NCBI RefSeq assembly: GCF_020687765.1
Contig: NZ_JAJEWJ010000001.1
Span: 434,001 to 498,000, forward strand
From: Sphingobacterium sp. FBM7-1
Lineage (GTDB): Bacteria; Bacteroidota; Bacteroidia; Sphingobacteriales; Sphingobacteriaceae
Length of the DNA: 64,000 nt
Direction: 5' to 3'
Of this stretch, positions 60,578 through 64,000 are shown in pieces. The notes under the pieces are model-generated. The model made no database searches. It was not told the DNA's origin and saw nothing but the letters and a program-made list of their open reading frames with translations. Positions within the stretch are counted from its first letter, which is position 1, and every line of letters begins with the position of its first letter. The position numbers and the translations under genes are program-made.

Positions 60578-61408
60578 TTACTTCACATTGTAGAATTCTG
60601 CGGCATTCCCTCCCCAAAAAGCTTTGCGCTCTTCGTCTGAAAAGTCAACCAACGCTGCATCCGCGATTTGCATCACTTCTTCATAGCTGGCCGCAACGCG
60701 ACAAACAGGCCAATCGGTTCCGAACATAATGCGATGCTTTCCAAAACACGCTACAACATGCTGTATATAAGGCTTAAAATCATCTACCGTCCAATTATTC
60801 CAATCTGCTTCGGTTACCAGTCCCGAAACCTTGCAATACACATTTGGAAACTTGGCCAGCTTTTTAATAAAAGTTGCCCATTCCGCAAATTCATGTGTTC
60901 GTATTGCGGGTTTTGCCATATGATCCAGCACAAAACGCTGCTCGGGATTTTGCGTGACACAAGCTAATGTGCTTTCGTAATGTCGGGGCCGAATTAGTAA
61001 ATCGTACGTATAACCATGAGTTGTCAATGCTTTAATACCTCGAAGAAAGGCTGGCCGAACGAGAAAATCAGGATCTTCTTCGCCTTCTATAACATGCCGA
61101 AACCCTTTGATAATAGCATGTTGACTAAAATGTGTCAAATGTTTTTCAATATCATCTGACTGCAAATCCACCCACCCGACGACACCTTTGATCATCGCAT
61201 ATATGCTCGATAAGTCAACCAAAAACTGGGTTTCTTTATGCGATTGCGAGGCTTGCACGGCGATCGTACCGTCTATACCGTTCGACTTCAGTACGGCAGC
61301 CAAGTCCGTCGGCAAAAAGTCACGACGGATGGCGGCCATATCATCGGTTATCCATGCATCTCGCTGTGCATCGAATAGCCAAAAGTGCTGGTGTGAATCA
61401 ATACGCAT
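60578..61408 (-). CDS. Amidohydrolase, probable L-fuconolactonase
   Basis: The 276-aa protein is a TIM-barrel amidohydrolase_2: IDSHQHFWLFDA (H-x-H), IKGFRHVIEGEEDPDFL, FVLDHMAKP, and MFGTDWPVC with the late Asp. Family members include L-fuconolactone and rhamnono-lactone hydrolases. It overlaps the FAH gene start region by 11 nt and precedes the SDR by 10 nt. Confidence 0.88.
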   Translation of the reverse strand: MRIDSHQHFWLFDAQRDAWITDDMAAIRRDFLPTDLAAVLKSNGIDGTIAVQASQSHKETQFLVDLSSIYAMIKGVVGWVDLQSDDIEKHLTHFSQHAIIKGFRHVIEGEEDPDFLVRPAFLRGIKALTTHGYTYDLLIRPRHYESTLACVTQNPEQRFVLDHMAKPAIRTHEFAEWATFIKKLAKFPNVYCKVSGLVTEADWNNWTVDDFKPYIQHVVACFGKHRIMFGTDWPVCRVAASYEEVMQIADAALVDFSDEERKAFWGGNAAEFYNVK

Positions 61409-62252
61409 ATGCGATAACTTCTTGACGTGATTCGCCTAAATGATCTGCTCCTAACTCGACAACGTCTCCGGCTTTAAGATAAATTGGCGGATTGAATCCC
61501 AATCCTACGCCTGCTGGTGTACCTGTTGAAATAATATCTCCTGGTAATAGCGTCATAAATTGGGAAACATAAGAAACCACCTGTTGTACGGAGAAAATTA
61601 AATTAGCGGTATTACCGTCCTGATAGGTTTTACCATTTACTTTTAACCATAAACGCACGTTATTGATATCAGGAATCTCATCTTTTGTCGTCATATATGG
61701 GCCCATCGGCGCAAAAGTATCACATCCTTTCCCTTTGTCCCAGGTACCTCCACGTTCCAATTGGAATGCGCGTTCGGAAACATCATTATGCAATACGTAA
61801 CCGGCTACGTAATCTAACGCCTCTGCCTCTTCTACATAAGATGTTTTCTTGCCGATAACGATACCGAATTCCACTTCCCAATCCGTTTTAGTCGAGTTTT
61901 TAGGGATAACAATTTGATCATTCGGCCCTACAAGAGAAGTCGTTGACTTCATGAAAATAATGGGTTCGCTCGGTATAGCGGCGCCAGTTTCTTCTGCGTG
62001 ATCTTTATAGTTCAAGCCGATACAAACGATTTTAGAAGGACGCGCAAACGGTGCTCCTAAACGTACGCCTGCAGGTACCTCTTGTAAGTTGCCTTTCTGT
62101 TCTTGTACAAATTCAGCTAGTTTAGCTAATCCGTTCTCTGCAAAAAACTGCTCGTTGTAATCGCCGCCTAACGCAGAAACATCGTAATTTACACCATCGA
62201 TTTGTACGCCGATTTTTTCTTTTCCAAATTCTCCGAATCGTATTAACTTCAT
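61398..62252 (-). CDS. FAH-family hydrolase, probable 2,4-diketo-3-deoxy-L-fuconate hydrolase
   Basis: The 284-aa protein has the fumarylacetoacetate hydrolase core: CIGLNYKDHAEETGAAIPSE, WEVEFGIVIGK with metal-binding acids, GYVLHNDVSERAFQLERGGT, and STGTPAGVGLGFNPPIYLKA. In the non-phosphorylative fucose route it splits a diketo acid to pyruvate and lactate. A ureidoglycolate-lyase-like reaction is the alternative, but the operon favours sugar-acid breakdown. Confidence 0.87.
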   Translation of the reverse strand: MKLIRFGEFGKEKIGVQIDGVNYDVSALGGDYNEQFFAENGLAKLAEFVQEQKGNLQEVPAGVRLGAPFARPSKIVCIGLNYKDHAEETGAAIPSEPIIFMKSTTSLVGPNDQIVIPKNSTKTDWEVEFGIVIGKKTSYVEEAEALDYVAGYVLHNDVSERAFQLERGGTWDKGKGCDTFAPMGPYMTTKDEIPDINNVRLWLKVNGKTYQDGNTANLIFSVQQVVSYVSQFMTLLPGDIISTGTPAGVGLGFNPPIYLKAGDVVELGADHLGESRQEVIAYAY

Positions 62253-62308
62253 TTTTTTATATTGTGTATGTAATGTCTATTTGTTGATAAAATGTTTTGT
62301 GTGACTCA

Positions 62309-63073
62309 TTAATTGTTTAATTTAATAAATCCTCCGTCGATAGGATAGTCGTTACCCGTGATAAACGCCGCATCGTCGGAACACAGAAACAACGCTAATT
62401 TAGCAATTTCTTCTGGTTTAGCCATTCTGCCTATGGGTTGGGATTGGGAAAGCTTCTCAAACATTTCTGTTTCTTGTCCCGGATAATTTTTAGCGATAAA
62501 GCCATCTACAAAAGGGGTGTGTACTCGTGCGGGAGAAATCGAATTCGAACGGATATTGTCCGCTATGTAATCCCGAGCAACCGACATACTCATCGCATAA
62601 ATGGCCCCTTTGCTCATGGAATAGGCAAATCGATCGCTGATTCCAACGACGGACGCGATAGACGCTAGATTTAAGATCGCCCCACCTCCATTTGCTTTCA
62701 TGGCCGGCACCGCTGCATAAAGTGCGTTGTAGGCTCCTTTTACGTTGACACTGAATACGCGATCGAAGTCTTCGGGTGCGCATTTTTCTAAATTACCAAC
62801 GTGTGCAATGCCAGCATTGTTCACCAAAATGTCTACTGCACCTATACTGTTCACAGCATCTAATACCTCCGCTTGTTCTGCCACGTTGCAAGTGTGCAAC
62901 TTCGCTTGTCCGCCGGCTGCTATAATGCCGTCTACTACTGGTTGGGCAACCTCCGCGTTCAAATCTATAATATGTACATATGCACCCTCTTGGGCGAAAA
63001 GTTCAGCAATGGCTCTTCCTATCCCACTTCCTCCTCCTGTTATAATCGCCACTTTATTATTTAATTTCGACAT
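62309..63073 (-). CDS. SDR-family dehydrogenase, probable 2-keto-3-deoxy-L-fuconate dehydrogenase
   Basis: From the ATG at 63073 (the frame is open to 63127) the 254-aa protein begins MSKLNNKVAIITGGGSGIGR and has NNAG and the Y-x3-K active site in FAYSMSKGAIYAMSMSVARD. It oxidises the keto-deoxy acid made by the dehydratase. It lies 29 nt after the dehydratase gene on the same strand. Confidence 0.85.
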   Translation of the reverse strand: MSKLNNKVAIITGGGSGIGRAIAELFAQEGAYVHIIDLNAEVAQPVVDGIIAAGGQAKLHTCNVAEQAEVLDAVNSIGAVDILVNNAGIAHVGNLEKCAPEDFDRVFSVNVKGAYNALYAAVPAMKANGGGAILNLASIASVVGISDRFAYSMSKGAIYAMSMSVARDYIADNIRSNSISPARVHTPFVDGFIAKNYPGQETEMFEKLSQSQPIGRMAKPEEIAKLALFLCSDDAAFITGNDYPIDGGFIKLNN

Positions 63074-63102
63074 GTTTATGTAATTATTAATTTTCGTAAA
63101 AT

Positions 63103-64000
63103 CTATAACGATACACCCCTTCGCCAAGGAATGAAGTCATCTTGCCCCAGCTGTACAGCTTTTGGCTGCTGCTCACCGCTGGCAACCTGAATAACATATT
63201 CTAAAATACGGTGTGCGGTTTCGGCTATTGTTTCTTCGCCATCTATCACCGTTCCGCAATTGAGGTCAATGATATCGGGCATTTTTTCAAATGTTCGTGT
63301 GTTGGTGGATAACTTTACGACGGGAGCAATCGGATTTCCAGTCGGTGTACCCAACCCCGTGGTAAAAAGTACAATATTCGCTCCGGCAGCCACTTCTGCC
63401 GTCGTGCTTTCCACATCGTTTCCCGGCGTACATAAGAGATTCAGCCCCGGTTTAGTGACTACTCCCGGATAATCGACGACCGCCGTTACGGGAGAGTTTC
63501 CGCCTTTTTTGGCCGCTCCCGCAGATTTTATAGCGTCCGTAATCAGTCCGTCCCGAATATTTCCGGGCGAGGGATTCATATAAAAGCCTGAACCGTCTGC
63601 TTCCGCTTTCGCATTGTAGGTCTTCATCAGATGCATAAATTTTTCAGCAGTGGCTTCATCAATACAGCGATCACTCATTTCTTGCTCGACGCCACAGAGT
63701 TCGGGAAATTCGGCCAATATAACCGAACCGCCCATCGTTACGAGCATATCAGAAACGTAACCTAAGGCTGGGTTAGCAGAAATACCTGAAAATCCATCGG
63801 AACCACCGCACTCTAAACCGATACATAATTTATCTAAGGGTGCCGGTTGACGGGTCTGCTGATTGGCTTGTGTGAGTCCGGCAAACGTTGCTTTTATAGC
63901 TTTTTGCATCAGTTCTTGTTCCGTGCCTTCGGATTGCTGCTCAAAAACAAATAGCGGTTTATCAAATGCTGCATCGCGTTTTTTTATTTCCTCCTGCAGG
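63103..64000 (-). CDS. UxaA-type dehydratase (altronate/fuconate), 5' end outside window
   Basis: The frame is open to the right edge of the window, so only the C-terminal 298 residues are present; full UxaA proteins are about 500 aa with an N-terminal SAF domain. The core motifs are KLCIGLECGGSDGFSGISAN, LAEFPELCGVEQEM, and GNIVLFTTGLGTPTGNPIAP-like NIVLFTTGLGTPTGNPIAPV. It removes water from a sugar acid using an iron or metal centre. Context suggests L-fuconate, as proposed for the split UxaA pair in the Campylobacter jejuni fucose operon, but altronate or galactarate remain possible. Confidence 0.87.
   Translation of the reverse strand, partial: LQEEIKKRDAAFDKPLFVFEQQSEGTEQELMQKAIKATFAGLTQANQQTRQPAPLDKLCIGLECGGSDGFSGISANPALGYVSDMLVTMGGSVILAEFPELCGVEQEMSDRCIDEATAEKFMHLMKTYNAKAEADGSGFYMNPSPGNIRDGLITDAIKSAGAAKKGGNSPVTAVVDYPGVVTKPGLNLLCTPGNDVESTTAEVAAGANIVLFTTGLGTPTGNPIAPVVKLSTNTRTFEKMPDIIDLNCGTVIDGEETIAETAHRILEYVIQVASGEQQPKAVQLGQDDFIPWRRGVSL

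Overview
The window comes from a Bacteroidota chromosome, most likely family Sphingobacteriaceae. This rests on the Bacteroidetes -7 box (TAnnTTTG) in front of several genes, a Bacteroidetes-type bS21 gene with a strong Shine-Dalgarno, a CTnDOT-family tra operon with RteC, and typical families such as DUF3810 and the Bacteroidetes nucleoid-associated protein. The species cannot be named from the sequence alone.

Region 1 (1-433) is left chromosomal flank: the end of an AT-rich, apparently frameshifted gene and the terminator that originally followed a tRNA-Met. Region 2 (434-44278) is one integrative and conjugative element (ICE) of about 43.8 kb inserted in the 3' end of tRNA-Met(CAU). It is bounded by a perfect 44-bp direct repeat (434-477 and 44235-44278), carries a tyrosine integrase just inside the right end, and has a near-identical 25-bp motif just inside each end.

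Inside the ICE, from left to right, there are five parts. (a) An AT-rich cargo operon at 604-6581: a small XRE regulator, a DNA cytosine-5 methyltransferase, a 967-aa protein with an MORC/Hsp90-like GHKL ATPase domain at the N-terminus and a histidine-kinase-like H-box plus second GHKL domain at the C-terminus, and a 561-aa protein starting with a receiver-like domain. I do not recognise this combination as a named system; it is the best candidate for an undescribed epigenetic or defence system. (b) The conjugation block at 6759-25647, all on the minus strand: relaxase pair MobA/MobB, ParA-like TraA, TraB/D/E/E2/F/G, three tandem paralogous secreted proteins, a DUF5045-like protein, TraJ/K/L/M/N, the coupling protein, an M23 peptidase, an ArdC-like protein and DUF4099-type genes. 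(c) A second, orphan cytosine methyltransferase at 25644-26693 with a 936-nt open frame nested in it, then a non-coding zone with degenerate TA-rich repeats that may hold oriT or a replication or partition site, then two Toprim-type proteins and two small winged-helix proteins. (d) RteC and a 411-aa class conserved in such elements. (e) A resistance cargo: TetR regulators, a tripartite RND pump, an SMR pump and a pentapeptide-repeat protein.

Region 3 (44279-64000) is chromosome: rpsU; a glycolipid-type cluster (two GT4 glycosyltransferases and a flippase-like membrane protein); small unknown genes; a lipoprotein; a 155-bp-period duplication of the tRNA-Ser(GGA) 3' end with its terminator; DinB, WYL regulator and MFS genes; DUF3810, nucleoid-associated, HDAC-like and YceH genes; an AGCS symporter and a CDF metal exporter. 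At the right edge lies an operon for non-phosphorylative L-fucose (or a similar deoxysugar) breakdown: two SDR dehydrogenases, a lactonase, an FAH-type hydrolase and a UxaA-type dehydratase cut by the window end.
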